The notes under the pieces were generated by a model, which was given only the letters and a program-made list of their open reading frames with translations, was not told the DNA's origin and did no database searches. Positions 26,409 through 33,484 of a DNA stretch of 45,069 nucleotides are shown here, in pieces (position 1 is the first letter of the stretch; every line of letters begins with the position of its first letter). Both the position numbers and the translations under genes were made by a program. Origin of the DNA: Caldilineaceae bacterium (GTDB lineage: Bacteria; Chloroflexota; Anaerolineae; Caldilineales; Caldilineaceae); assembly GCA_019637645.1 (NCBI GenBank), contig JAHBVH010000069.1, positions 1-45,069 of the forward strand. The letters run 5' to 3'.

Positions 26409-26852
26409 ATGACCACCACACTCTACGATACCGACGTATACGCTTGGTCACAGCGCCAGGCCGCGTTGCTGCGGGCTGAAGACTTCGAGCATGTGGATTG
26501 GAACAATTTGATCGAGGAGATAGATAGCGTGGGCATTGAGCAGCTGCACAAGGTCGAAAGCCACCTGATCCGGCTCCTACAGCACTTGCTCAAATGGCAG
26601 TATCAGCCCAGCAAACGCGCTACGGGCCGGAGCTGGCAGCTGACCATCGTAGAGCAGCGGGATCGCCTACAGCGTGTCCTGCACAAAAATCCGAGTCTAA
26701 GCGCCCGATTGCCGGAGATTCTCGCCGAGGTCTATCCATCAGCGGTTAAGTTCGCCGCTGTAGAAACCGGCCTGGACAAGCGCACCTTCCCGGCTGAATG
26801 CCCATGGTCGGCGGAGCAAGTACTGGATGAGGAGTTTTGGCCGGAGGCTTAG
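26409..26852 (+). CDS. DUF29 family protein
   Basis: 147 residues. LYDTDVYAWSQRQAALLRAE, DWNNLIEEIDSVG and LIRLLQHLLKWQYQP are the DUF29 signature; KRTFPAECPWSAEQVLDEEF closes it. Function of the family is unknown; members are common in cyanobacteria and Chloroflexota, often in many copies. AGAGGAG ribosome site. This is the last gene that looks chromosomal before the phage. Confidence 0.9.
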   Translation: MTTTLYDTDVYAWSQRQAALLRAEDFEHVDWNNLIEEIDSVGIEQLHKVESHLIRLLQHLLKWQYQPSKRATGRSWQLTIVEQRDRLQRVLHKNPSLSARLPEILAEVYPSAVKFAAVETGLDKRTFPAECPWSAEQVLDEEFWPEA

Positions 26853-26967
26853 TCGGCTAACCTTACGGAGGCTCAACCTACCAAAACCCGAAATGTATGC
26901 GGGTTGACGTAGGCTTGTAAGCGGGGTATGATGGCGACGTAGGAGTCACCGTACCCACACCCTAATT

Positions 26968-27081
26968 GAGGCAAAAGAAAAGGCGACCACGGTTGGTCGC
27001 CTAAGAGTCGCCTTTTCTTTCTCCTATATGCACCGCTGGGTGCAAGCAGCACTTTAACAACTGAATACTGCTTTAATCCCC
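26968..27081. repeat. Left arm of a diverged ~120-bp inverted duplication; includes a terminator-like hairpin
   Basis: Contains a perfect 8-bp hairpin GGCGACCACGGTTGGTCGCC (26982-27001) nested in AAAAGGCGAC...GTCGCCTTTT with a T-rich tail, suitable as terminator for the DUF29 gene. Reading the complement of 27230-27358 gives nearly the same order of blocks: GGCAAAAGAAAA, GGTTGGTCGCC-like, TATGCAC, and GAATACTGCTTTA(A)TCCCC. Confidence 0.65.
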
Positions 27082-27155
27082 AAGCAGTGTTTTCGCCTTA
27101 CTATAGCAGAGAGTGGCATCTCTGTCTAGTGGGAAAGCACTGATATGGGTACAGG

Positions 27156-27196
27156 TAGCTCGTACGGGATTCGAACCCGTGTCACCGCCTTGAGAG
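27156..27196 (-). other. 3' tRNA fragment, probable phage attachment site (attL) in tRNA-Glu(CUC)
   Basis: Read on the minus strand: CTCTCAA (anticodon loop with CUC), GGCGG (3' side of anticodon stem), TGAC, ACGGG-TTCGAAT-CCCGT (T arm) and ACGAGCTA (acceptor 3' strand and discriminator). The 5' side that should pair with GGCGG (CCGCC) is absent: the sequence there is CGGAT. So only positions ~32-73 of a tRNA are present. An integrase gene follows on the phage side. The expected intact tRNA would be at the far phage end, outside the window. Glu identity rests on the CUC loop and similarity to the common tRNA-Glu GGCGGT-AC-CGGGTTCGAATCCCG pattern. Confidence 0.65.
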
Positions 27197-27229
27197 ATCC
27201 GTAGCTGGGGCGCTAGATAGAGCTGAAGT

Positions 27230-27358
27230 GGGGATAAAGCAGTATTCAATGGTTAAGTCACAACTGTGATAGTTCTTGCGCGTCGGTTGTGCATATTAGG
27301 CGTAAATAAAAAGGCGACACTTGGCGACCAATCCTAGTGTCGCTTTTTCTTTTGCCCC
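27230..27358. repeat. Right arm of the diverged inverted duplication; terminator for the integrase gene
   Basis: On the minus strand it gives AAGCGACACT...AAGTGTCGCCTTTTT, a 10-bp or longer stem with a T-run, in the right place to end the integrase transcript. It begins GGGGATAAAGCAGTATTCA, the inverted match of the left arm end. The two arms flank the tRNA fragment. From here to 27525 the sequence is AT-rich with no gene. Confidence 0.65.
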
Positions 27359-27525
27359 AAGTAGGTATGGTGATTCTTACTAGATCATTTTCTACTTTAT
27401 GCTTTAGTAAGAGCTATGTCATCTCTTACACTAAGATTTTCTTTTTCGTAATCTAAATTAATAATTATTTTCATTAAGTCACCGCCCATTGGAGGCTACG
27501 ACTAAACTTCAGGTAATCGTTGTTA

Positions 27526-28182
27526 TCATTTCTTTTCCCTTTCTTCACCTTCAAGCAACGCGAACGGGCTGATCATTGTCTCGCGAATGTCCTCCACATC
27601 TTGGAGGGTATAGTGGGCTGTCATGCGATAAGTTGAATGGCCTAGTTGACGACTGAGCAACTGACCATGTATTTCACCACGTCGGTGTCGGCTGTAATAG
27701 GTCGCAAAATATCGGCGTAAATCGTGTGGCCCTTGGATCTCATCTTCGAGGCCAGCGAGCTTGATCAGCTTCTTCACTACCCGATAGATACCAATCGGTG
27801 CCAACCCCTCTTTTCTCACGCTCTGTGATGGAAAAAGCGGCCCAGAGGTTCTCCATAAGCTATCAAGCTGTGCCCGGATATATTGACCGGTTGCGCTATC
27901 GAAGGCAACCGTCCGCATGTGGACTTCACGATTGGCTACACGCTTAGCTTCTACTTGCAGTTCGCCAGACCCATCAGCATTGATGCGTACCCACTCCACT
28001 TTAATACTGGCGCATTCAGCGCGGCGCACCCCAGTGCCAAGCAGGATAGCTAAGATCGCACGGTCACGCTTCGGAAAAGCTGACTTATCGGTTGCGTCCA
28101 TTAAGCGGCGAAGATAGTCGAGTGGCGCGGCCACACGCATCGGCGCTGAGCCTATACATACATCACGAATCAGATTGACCAC
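27526..28182 (-). CDS. int: Tyrosine recombinase (phage integrase), catalytic domain only
   Basis: 218 residues. Catalytic residues are visible: Arg53 in GTGVRRAE, His153 and Arg156 in HDLRRYFATYY, His182 in LGHSTYRM, and nucleophile Tyr191 in AHYTLQ. The N-terminal core-binding domain normally found before this is missing: a TGA lies directly before the GTG start. An open stretch in another frame covers 28170-28445 with a 13-base overlap, but it does not look like a core-binding domain to me. Either a short integrase or a gene with a frameshift near its start. Position next to the tRNA fragment fits site-specific integration there. Confidence 0.85.
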   Translation of the reverse strand: MVNLIRDVCIGSAPMRVAAPLDYLRRLMDATDKSAFPKRDRAILAILLGTGVRRAECASIKVEWVRINADGSGELQVEAKRVANREVHMRTVAFDSATGQYIRAQLDSLWRTSGPLFPSQSVRKEGLAPIGIYRVVKKLIKLAGLEDEIQGPHDLRRYFATYYSRHRRGEIHGQLLSRQLGHSTYRMTAHYTLQDVEDIRETMISPFALLEGEEREKK

Positions 28183-28328
28183 TCATTCAATAGCACGCAG
28201 AGCCGCAATGGGCGTAGGCGCTCCATCCATTGCGGTTTGCTAGCCTTGGTATTCGCTCTGCTGCTACCCACCATCGTCTCGATCCTCTTCTGCAACATGC
28301 TAACCAGCTGGCTGACATAGGGGGGATC

Positions 28329-28487
28329 ATGCTTGCACAACAACTCATAAAACACGGCCAAGGCTTGATCGGTCGCTTCGGTACCGGCAAGGTATTGGGG
28401 TGTGCCGCCCTGGGCTGTCTCTTTCCTATCATCGTATCGGGCTTATGTTGCTGTGGGCTCCTCCTGTTGCTCGTGGAATGGCGGTGA
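28329..28487 (+). CDS. Small membrane protein upstream of the translocase, 52 residues
   Basis: MLAQQLIKHGQGLIGRFGTG followed by a hydrophobic segment VLGCAALGCLFPIIVSGLCC and CGLLLLLVEW: one or two TM helices, cysteine rich. An AGGGGGGATC ribosome site is directly before the ATG at 28329. The stop is 3 bases before the start of the FtsK-like gene, so they are translated together. A longer in-frame start at 28230 lacks a ribosome site. No family recognised. Confidence 0.6.
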   Translation: MLAQQLIKHGQGLIGRFGTGKVLGCAALGCLFPIIVSGLCCCGLLLLLVEWR

Positions 28488-28490
28488 AAC

Positions 28491-30050
28491 ATGGTGATTG
28501 TAGAAAAGACATTGAAGTGGTCAATGGCTGGCGTGCTTGTATTGATGATGCTAGGCGCAGCCAGCAGTACAGTGTTGGGTGGGGCCCTGGCGCTATTAGG
28601 CGACCCACTGGTAGTTATTCTGATCGTTGTCGGCTTTTTCTTCTTCCTCTTGCTGCTGGGATTGTTACTGGTGTGTGTCGGCTTTGGGTTTTGGCACCGG
28701 TGGCACTTGGCCAAGGCCGAGATCAATCGCGCTAAAGACTTTATCGCGCCGGATCAAAATGGCCGCTTGCCTGTGCCAGCATCCTTGCTCCAGCGCCCAG
28801 AGTTTGCCCACCGTGCGCTGGATGTCCACACGGCCAGCTATATGGCGAATCTCTCAACGCTCAATTATCAGCCCCAGCACACCCAGACACTAAGCGGTGT
28901 TGCCGGCGAAACAATGGCTGCGGCCGCAGCCAGCTCACCAGGCACATTCTGGCAACTATACCAAGCAGGCCAGCTTCCTGAACATGGCTTTCTAATGGGG
29001 TATAGCCTAGATAAAGACAACGAAGGGGAAGAGGTGACCGCCGACTGGCGGCACCTGTATAGCGCGCTCATTGGCGGCAAAAGTGGCACGGGTAAAAGCA
29101 CACTGATCCGAAGCATTCTGGCCCAAAGCGCGCTGCAAGGGGGCAAGTTTGTGGTGGTGGATCCGCACTATGGTGCCGGTGAAGAATCCCTGGGGGCCAG
29201 CCTAGAGCCGTTGCGCTCGTTGATGCTCTGTGATGTGGCAAGCGACGAACGCCAGATCGTTGATGCCCTCAACTATGTAGGTCAGATCGGTGCCCGTCGG
29301 CTAGCTGGCCAGGACAAAGACCGATGGCCACTAATTTTGGTCGTAGATGAAACGACCGCACTTTTTCAACGCTCCAATGTTGCAGGGGAGCTTGCGCGTG
29401 TCTTAGGGAGCATCAGCCAAGAAACCCGAAAAGTGGGCGTATATGCCATGTGCATCGGCCAAAATTTTGACGGCCGTATCATGGACACCACGGTCCGCAA
29501 CAGCTTCGTCAGCATGATCTCGATGCCAGCGCGGCGCGATGTTGCGCGTGTCCAATCGGGGAGTAGTGAATTTGGACGCCTAGCGGAAACGCTCACCATT
29601 GGCCAATGTGTGTGGATGTCAACAAGTGGCGAACTGCACCGCTTAGTCGTGCCCAACTGCACGCAACAGGATCTAGATCTCGTTGCACGCAGCTTTAGCA
29701 ACAAAAGTATGCGTAGGGGTGAAAAAGCCCATTTATCAGAGGTAGGGGGTACTTCACTACCCACTTCAAAAGCTACTTCAAAACCGGCTCCGCCGATTGT
29801 TTGGGAAGTGGGCAGTGAAGTAGGTAGTGAAGTAGGTAGTGAAGTGGGTAGTGAAGTGGGTAGTGAAGTGGGTAGTGAAGCGGGGGTAACTGCCCACGGC
29901 CCACGCGTTGAACGCGTACGTGATCTGATCTTACAAGGTTTATCCCAGAACGACATTATCAAAACCATTTGGGGGGTCAGTGCTGGGAAAGGCTACCAGG
30001 ATGCTACGGCTCAGTATCGTTCGATTCTAGCGGAGTTAGTGAAAGGATAG
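28491..30050 (+). CDS. FtsK/HerA-type DNA translocase with two TM helices and C-terminal winged helix
   Basis: 519 residues. Two membrane helices at about 12-37 and 40-66, a linker, then the motor: Walker A IGGKSGTGKSTLIRSI (195-204 core) and Walker B LILVVDE (281-287). After residue 425 comes a low-complexity linker with six GSEV-type units (441-464), and a C-terminal helix-turn-helix (VRDLILQGLSQNDIIKTIWG, then GYQDATAQYRSILAEL). The plan resembles single-protein conjugative translocases (TraB/TraSA) and FtsK: membrane anchor, hexameric motor, DNA-binding tail. In a phage early region this is unusual; it may move or separate double-stranded phage or episome DNA. Flanked by small membrane-protein genes. 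Confidence 0.82.
   Translation: MVIVEKTLKWSMAGVLVLMMLGAASSTVLGGALALLGDPLVVILIVVGFFFFLLLLGLLLVCVGFGFWHRWHLAKAEINRAKDFIAPDQNGRLPVPASLLQRPEFAHRALDVHTASYMANLSTLNYQPQHTQTLSGVAGETMAAAAASSPGTFWQLYQAGQLPEHGFLMGYSLDKDNEGEEVTADWRHLYSALIGGKSGTGKSTLIRSILAQSALQGGKFVVVDPHYGAGEESLGASLEPLRSLMLCDVASDERQIVDALNYVGQIGARRLAGQDKDRWPLILVVDETTALFQRSNVAGELARVLGSISQETRKVGVYAMCIGQNFDGRIMDTTVRNSFVSMISMPARRDVARVQSGSSEFGRLAETLTIGQCVWMSTSGELHRLVVPNCTQQDLDLVARSFSNKSMRRGEKAHLSEVGGTSLPTSKATSKPAPPIVWEVGSEVGSEVGSEVGSEVGSEVGSEAGVTAHGPRVERVRDLILQGLSQNDIIKTIWGVSAGKGYQDATAQYRSILAELVKG
29806..29883 (+). repeat. 12-bp tandem repeat in the translocase gene (GSEV units)
   Basis: About six units of GGTAGTGAAGTG with a few T/A or G/C third-position changes, read as Gly-Ser-Glu-Val. 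It encodes a flexible linker between motor and winged helix. The unit length is a multiple of three, so copy number can change without loss of frame. Confidence 0.9.
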
Positions 30051-30052
30051 TG

Positions 30053-30202
30053 ATGGAAGAAAGACCGAATGTCATTGTGATCTATCAACCGCCCGCGCCA
30101 GCCGGATCAGGGGTGGGCAGGGTCTTTGTGGAGTTGTTAACGTTTCTGGCCTTGGGCCTGGTCATTGCCGTTCTTAGCGGCGGAGGGTGCGCCTTGCGAT
30201 AA
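30053..30202 (+). CDS. Small membrane protein, 49 residues
   Basis: MEERPNVIVIYQPPAPAGSG then a hydrophobic helix VFVELLTFLALGLVIAVLSG and GGCALR. A proline-rich head and one TM helix. The ATG at 30053 is two bases after the translocase stop with AAAGGA upstream, so it is coupled to that gene. It overlaps the next gene by up to 38 bp. No family recognised. Confidence 0.6.
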   Translation: MEERPNVIVIYQPPAPAGSGVGRVFVELLTFLALGLVIAVLSGGGCALR

Positions 30203-31127
30203 GGCGCTAGCGGGGAATGTTGAGGCGTTCTTTGAAACCCTCCATCCGGGCTTACCAGCGCTGAGCTGGGGGCTAGGGATCGCATTAGGGATTGGCCTAG
30301 TGGTCATGGCCGGTTTGTTATCTGGCATGGCTTGGGACTGGGCAGATAGTCGCTTTCAAGTTGTGTTAGCCGTAACAGCTGGCTTGGCGTTGTTGTCGGG
30401 TGGCATCCAGGCCGCGGCCTATGCTGGCCACATGGAGAATATTATAGCCGCTGTGATCGTCGGCTTGGCCTTACCGGTGATCGGTGAGCTGGGGGTGGCA
30501 CTGGCCGTGAGTGCCTACAGCCAGGCGCAGCGCCGCCAACGAATGACCGATGCCCAGACGCAATTGGCTGAGGGGGTGCGTAGCCAAATCGGCGATGCCA
30601 TTGCGACTATCGATCCGACCAAGATTCGGGCGCAAGTCGATCGCGCCGCTACCTTAGTCACCAAGGCGATTGTTGATTCAACGATTGCCGACATGATTGC
30701 CGAATTGCAGCGTACGCACTCGCAAGACGCAACCCGGCAGCCCGCCACTTCTGCAACAGATAGCGACCAGCCACCGCTAACGCCGGAAGGGGAAACCGAA
30801 CAAGCCCGGGAAATTGCAGAACCGCTGCGGGCCTCAGTTGAGGCAATGAACGCAGAACGGCAGCGACTAATTGCGGAAAGACGCGCGGCCATTCTGCAAC
30901 TCTTTCAAACCTATGGCCAGATGGGTGCCATCGAGTTGCAGAAGCGTTTGCAAGATGATCGCGGGATTGAGGCTAGCGAACGCACGGTACGCTTAGATCT
31001 GGCCGCATTGGAAACAAGCGGCGATCTGCGCAAAGTGGGCCGCGGGGCTTGGGATCTCAGTCAACCTATTGCCACGATGCTCCCAGCGCTGTCTGCGCCC
31101 GTCCTGAATGGCCACGGCCATAAATAA
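30165..31127 (+). CDS. Membrane protein with C-terminal winged helix
   Basis: 320 residues if the TTG at 30165 is the start; the exact start is uncertain. Three or four TM segments in residues 30-120 (LSWGLGIALGIGLVVMAGLL, FQVVLAVTAGLALLSGGIQA, NIIAAVIVGLALPVIGELGV). Then a charged helical region (about 120-240) and a winged-helix domain: IELQKRLQDDRGIEASERTV followed by RLDLAALETSGDLRKVGRGA. A membrane-bound DNA-binding protein beside a membrane-bound DNA motor; the two may act together on phage DNA. No named family recognised. Confidence 0.65.
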   Translation: MPFLAAEGAPCDKALAGNVEAFFETLHPGLPALSWGLGIALGIGLVVMAGLLSGMAWDWADSRFQVVLAVTAGLALLSGGIQAAAYAGHMENIIAAVIVGLALPVIGELGVALAVSAYSQAQRRQRMTDAQTQLAEGVRSQIGDAIATIDPTKIRAQVDRAATLVTKAIVDSTIADMIAELQRTHSQDATRQPATSATDSDQPPLTPEGETEQAREIAEPLRASVEAMNAERQRLIAERRAAILQLFQTYGQMGAIELQKRLQDDRGIEASERTVRLDLAALETSGDLRKVGRGAWDLSQPIATMLPALSAPVLNGHGHK

Positions 31128-31189
31128 CAGAGGCTTTCCGTCATGAACAATCAGACCCATAAAGAACTGCAAGGGAGTTCTACATAGCT

Positions 31190-32350
31190 ATGGAACAGCA
31201 AGCAACCCTCATCGCAGCCATTTACCAGATCGATCATGCCAAGTTGAGTGCTGCTCAGTATCGCGCTGCTCGGCGGCTATTGGATGCAGCAGGCACGACA
31301 GGTCACCTCAAATTGACCAAAGAGCGTGCTAACGAACTTTGTTGCACCACGTCTGATGGGGCCACCCGCCGTCTGTTGGGTGGCCTTCAACAGGCCGGAA
31401 TCATTCACTATAGCACCAATGCCTATGTTTACGTTGACTTTACGGCGTGGTCGCCCGTTGAAAAATCGGATCACCCACGCGCGCTTTTGGATCACCCACG
31501 CGCGGAATCGGATCACGAATGGATCGATGAAGACGACGACAACGTGATGCCTGTTGAAAAATCGGATCACCCACGCGCGGAATCGGATCATCCACGCGCG
31601 CTTTTGGATCACCCACGCGCGGAATCGGATCACGATGAGGCTGCTACCTATACGCACGCGCGTGCACGCAGTGTTTGTTTGTTTGTAGATCCTATACAAT
31701 CCCAAATCCAAGAAGATCTTACAAACAAACAAACACCCGACCCGGAAGAACAAGCGTTGGCTTTTGCCCTGCTGGCCTACATTCGGGTCAAAGCGCCCGT
31801 GGCCAAAGCGTTGGCCACAGAACACACGTTACAGACCATTCGCGAAGCAGCTAGCCATTGGTGGCTCAATCGCAAAAGTGCAGGCGGGCAGTTTGATGAG
31901 ACACCAGGCATTGTTGTGTACTGGCTCAACAACTGGCATATCGCCGGTGTGCCAGAGCTATCGCCCTACTTCCAGCATACTGAGCTTTACCTGAACTTCC
32001 GCACCCAGGCTGAGATCGCAGCTGAGCAGCAGGCCGAAATGCCTATTGTTCAGGAAGAGCCCATTGCCTATTTGCCACCAGTCGAAGCCGCCCCAACCGA
32101 AGGCGACTCAAAGGCCACGATCTGGCGACAAGTGCGCGCAGAGCTAGCCCTAACGATGTCACAGATCCTCTACAACCAGTGGGTACATGACTCGCACGTC
32201 TACGCTGTCGAGGGAGATACTTGGCAGATCGCTGTGTGTGATGAGCGCGCCCTGGATTGGCTTCGCAGCCGATTGGTCGCAAAAGTGCAACGGATTCTGG
32301 AAAGCATTGTACAGCAACCGGTCACGGTTGAATTTTGTCTGAGCAAGTGA
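31190..32350 (+). CDS. Replication-initiator-like protein with DnaA-N-like C-terminus
   Basis: 386 residues. Residues 1-88 look like a winged helix (AAQYRAARRLLDAAGTTGHL, ATRRLLGGLQQAGIIHYS). Residues 91-148 are repeats of SDHPRAL/LDHPRAE made by 21-bp DNA iterons. Residues 308-386 match DnaA domain I: IWRQVRAELALTMSQILYNQ, then VEGDTWQIAVCDERALDWLR and QQPVTVEF. In DnaA this domain contacts the helicase. The plan - DNA-binding head, iterons in the gene, partner-contact tail - is that of lambda O. The ATG at 31190 has AAGGGAG upstream; a 14-residue open frame (31143-31187) precedes it. Alternative: a primosome (DnaD-like) protein. Confidence 0.75.
   Translation: MEQQATLIAAIYQIDHAKLSAAQYRAARRLLDAAGTTGHLKLTKERANELCCTTSDGATRRLLGGLQQAGIIHYSTNAYVYVDFTAWSPVEKSDHPRALLDHPRAESDHEWIDEDDDNVMPVEKSDHPRAESDHPRALLDHPRAESDHDEAATYTHARARSVCLFVDPIQSQIQEDLTNKQTPDPEEQALAFALLAYIRVKAPVAKALATEHTLQTIREAASHWWLNRKSAGGQFDETPGIVVYWLNNWHIAGVPELSPYFQHTELYLNFRTQAEIAAEQQAEMPIVQEEPIAYLPPVEAAPTEGDSKATIWRQVRAELALTMSQILYNQWVHDSHVYAVEGDTWQIAVCDERALDWLRSRLVAKVQRILESIVQQPVTVEFCLSK
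31468..31637 (+). repeat. 21-bp iterons inside the initiator gene (candidate phage origin)
   Basis: The unit GGATCACCCACGCGCG starts at 31468, 31489, 31564, 31585 (one change) and 31606, with shortened GGATCACGA units at 31510 and 31627. Within each of the two clusters the spacing is exactly 21 bp, two helical turns, and the clusters are 54 bp apart. The order of spacer types (CTTTT and AATC) alternates. These would be binding sites of the initiator on one DNA face. Confidence 0.8.
31654..31736. other. Palindrome and 17-bp inverted repeat next to the iterons
   Basis: GCACGCGCGTGC (31654-31665) is a perfect 12-bp palindrome. GTGTTTGTTTGTTTGTA (31671-31687) and its exact inverse (31720-31736) surround an AT-richer 32-bp centre. 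In ori-lambda the iterons are followed by an AT-rich segment and a palindrome, so this is a candidate for the unwinding part of an origin. It is inside the coding region. Confidence 0.65.
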
Positions 32351-32470
32351 ATGTGGGTCACTTGCTGATTGGAATCATCCAACACCGCCCACCCCATCAT
32401 GGCGGCTTGTTGATGAGATAAAGCAAAGATCAATCTTCTACGCAGCCCAGCGTTACGGGCAAGGGCTTCT

Positions 32471-33079
32471 ATGCACATCACACAAATCACAATCAATTTC
32501 TCTGAGACCTGCAATTTGGGCGATTACTCCAATACCAAACCGAGTGTCGAATTAACGGCCCAACTTGATGTCACTGATGATGTCCATGTAGTGCTTGATG
32601 AATTAGTAACCACGGCTAAAGGCGTTATTCATGAAAAGATTGATAATGAGCTTGAACGAGTGGGCAAGCCGCCAAAATACTGGGACGGCGAACGCTATGA
32701 CGTGATTTACAGCTATAGAAACCAATTTGTCGCGATTGTGCCAGCGGCCACCATCAGCCAACTGGACGGTGGCTTCTCTCGTTACTTGGAGGGCGTACGT
32801 CTGCCAGCAGCACAACAGGCGGCACAAATCCAACTAGGTCACGTTGGCAATTCAGAAGCAGTAGAATTTTTTGACTGTAGCCTCACAGCCGACACAGCCG
32901 CATTACGGAGCTATGCCACCGAAAAGAACGCTATCTACGAACAGGAAGAGCAGAAGCGCCGCCAGCGAGAAGAAGAGGAACGCCGCCAGCGCCAAGCGGC
33001 CTGGGAAGCGAAGTATCAAACGTCAGACGAGGAAGACGAGGATGAGGAAGAGGAGGATGAGGAAGAGGAGGATGAATAA
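32471..33079 (+). CDS. Phage protein with acidic C-terminal tail
   Basis: 202 residues. The start HITQITINFSETCNLGDYSN and the following VELTAQLDVTDDVHVVLDEL form a conserved-looking beta pattern I associate with small phage proteins of unknown role found near replication genes. Residues 150-180 are a charged helix (EQEEQKRRQREEEERRQRQA); the last 25 residues are nearly all Glu/Asp. An acidic tail is typical of proteins that bind a partner at an SSB-like tail or mimic DNA. Function not assigned. The 120-bp gap before it shows nothing of note. Confidence 0.6.
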   Translation: MHITQITINFSETCNLGDYSNTKPSVELTAQLDVTDDVHVVLDELVTTAKGVIHEKIDNELERVGKPPKYWDGERYDVIYSYRNQFVAIVPAATISQLDGGFSRYLEGVRLPAAQQAAQIQLGHVGNSEAVEFFDCSLTADTAALRSYATEKNAIYEQEEQKRRQREEEERRQRQAAWEAKYQTSDEEDEDEEEEDEEEEDE

Positions 33080-33213
33080 GCTAAGGAAGACCAAGGTGCA
33101 AACTCGAGGCATTCTTCCTTGGAAAATTCCGCCAAATGACGCACATGGACAAATGTTCTATTGCGATAATATAGGTTATGAACGCTTTGTTTACGTTGTG
33201 GTAAAATGACGCC

Positions 33214-33402
33214 ATGACAGATGCGGCAGAGGCTCAACTGGTGGCCGAAATTGCTCGGCAACTACAAACTGAATTACCTGAGTTACTCAAACGCACCGTG
33301 GGCGGCTATAAGATTTTGATCCATATTCTGCCAGGTCACAAAGAAGCCAAGATCGAATTCCAGCCGCGCATCATCACAATCAAACAAGGCTGCAAGAAGT
33401 AA
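33214..33402 (+). CDS. Small phage hypothetical protein, 62 residues
   Basis: MTDAAEAQLVAEIARQLQTE, LPELLKRTVGGYKILIHILP, then a beta-rich basic end. No membrane segment. It is followed after 21 bp by a strong terminator, so it is the last gene of the early transcript. No family recognised; start has only a weak ribosome site. Confidence 0.55.
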   Translation: MTDAAEAQLVAEIARQLQTELPELLKRTVGGYKILIHILPGHKEAKIEFQPRIITIKQGCKK

Positions 33403-33423
33403 ATAGGCGTTACTTAGTCCGCT

Positions 33424-33462
33424 AAGGCGCACTTTTCCCATAGGGAGGAGTGCGCCTTTTTT
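33424..33462 (+). terminator. Rho-independent terminator between early and lysis genes
   Basis: AAGGCGCACT (33424-33433) and AGTGCGCCTT (33449-33458) form a perfect 10-bp stem, followed by TTTT. Separates the replication region from holin and endolysin. Confidence 0.9.
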
Positions 33463-33484
33463 CGTTTTGTTGCCTGGGGGTGTG

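Noticed and set aside
27140..27240. Complete tRNA gene
   Set aside because: Anticodon-stem 5' side and a proper D arm are missing and the acceptor 5' strand does not pair fully; it is a fragment.
28170..28445. Minus-strand open frame before the integrase as its N-terminal domain
   Set aside because: No ATG or GTG start with ribosome site, no similarity to a core-binding domain that I can see, and a plus-strand gene with a strong ribosome site covers most of it.
29806..29883. Tandem repeat in the translocase gene as iterons
   Set aside because: 12-bp units, in frame and coding for a Gly/Ser/Glu/Val linker; no palindrome or AT-rich DNA near it.
31468..31637. Could the regular repeats be a CRISPR array?
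   Set aside because: The units are 21 bp apart with nearly constant spacers of 5 bases, lie in frame inside a gene and have no unique spacer sequences; iterons fit better.
27526..32350. Actinobacterial-type conjugative element instead of a phage
   Set aside because: Integrase, translocase and initiator would fit, but terminase, portal, protease and capsid genes follow in the same direction. Kept only as a hybrid idea in the findings.
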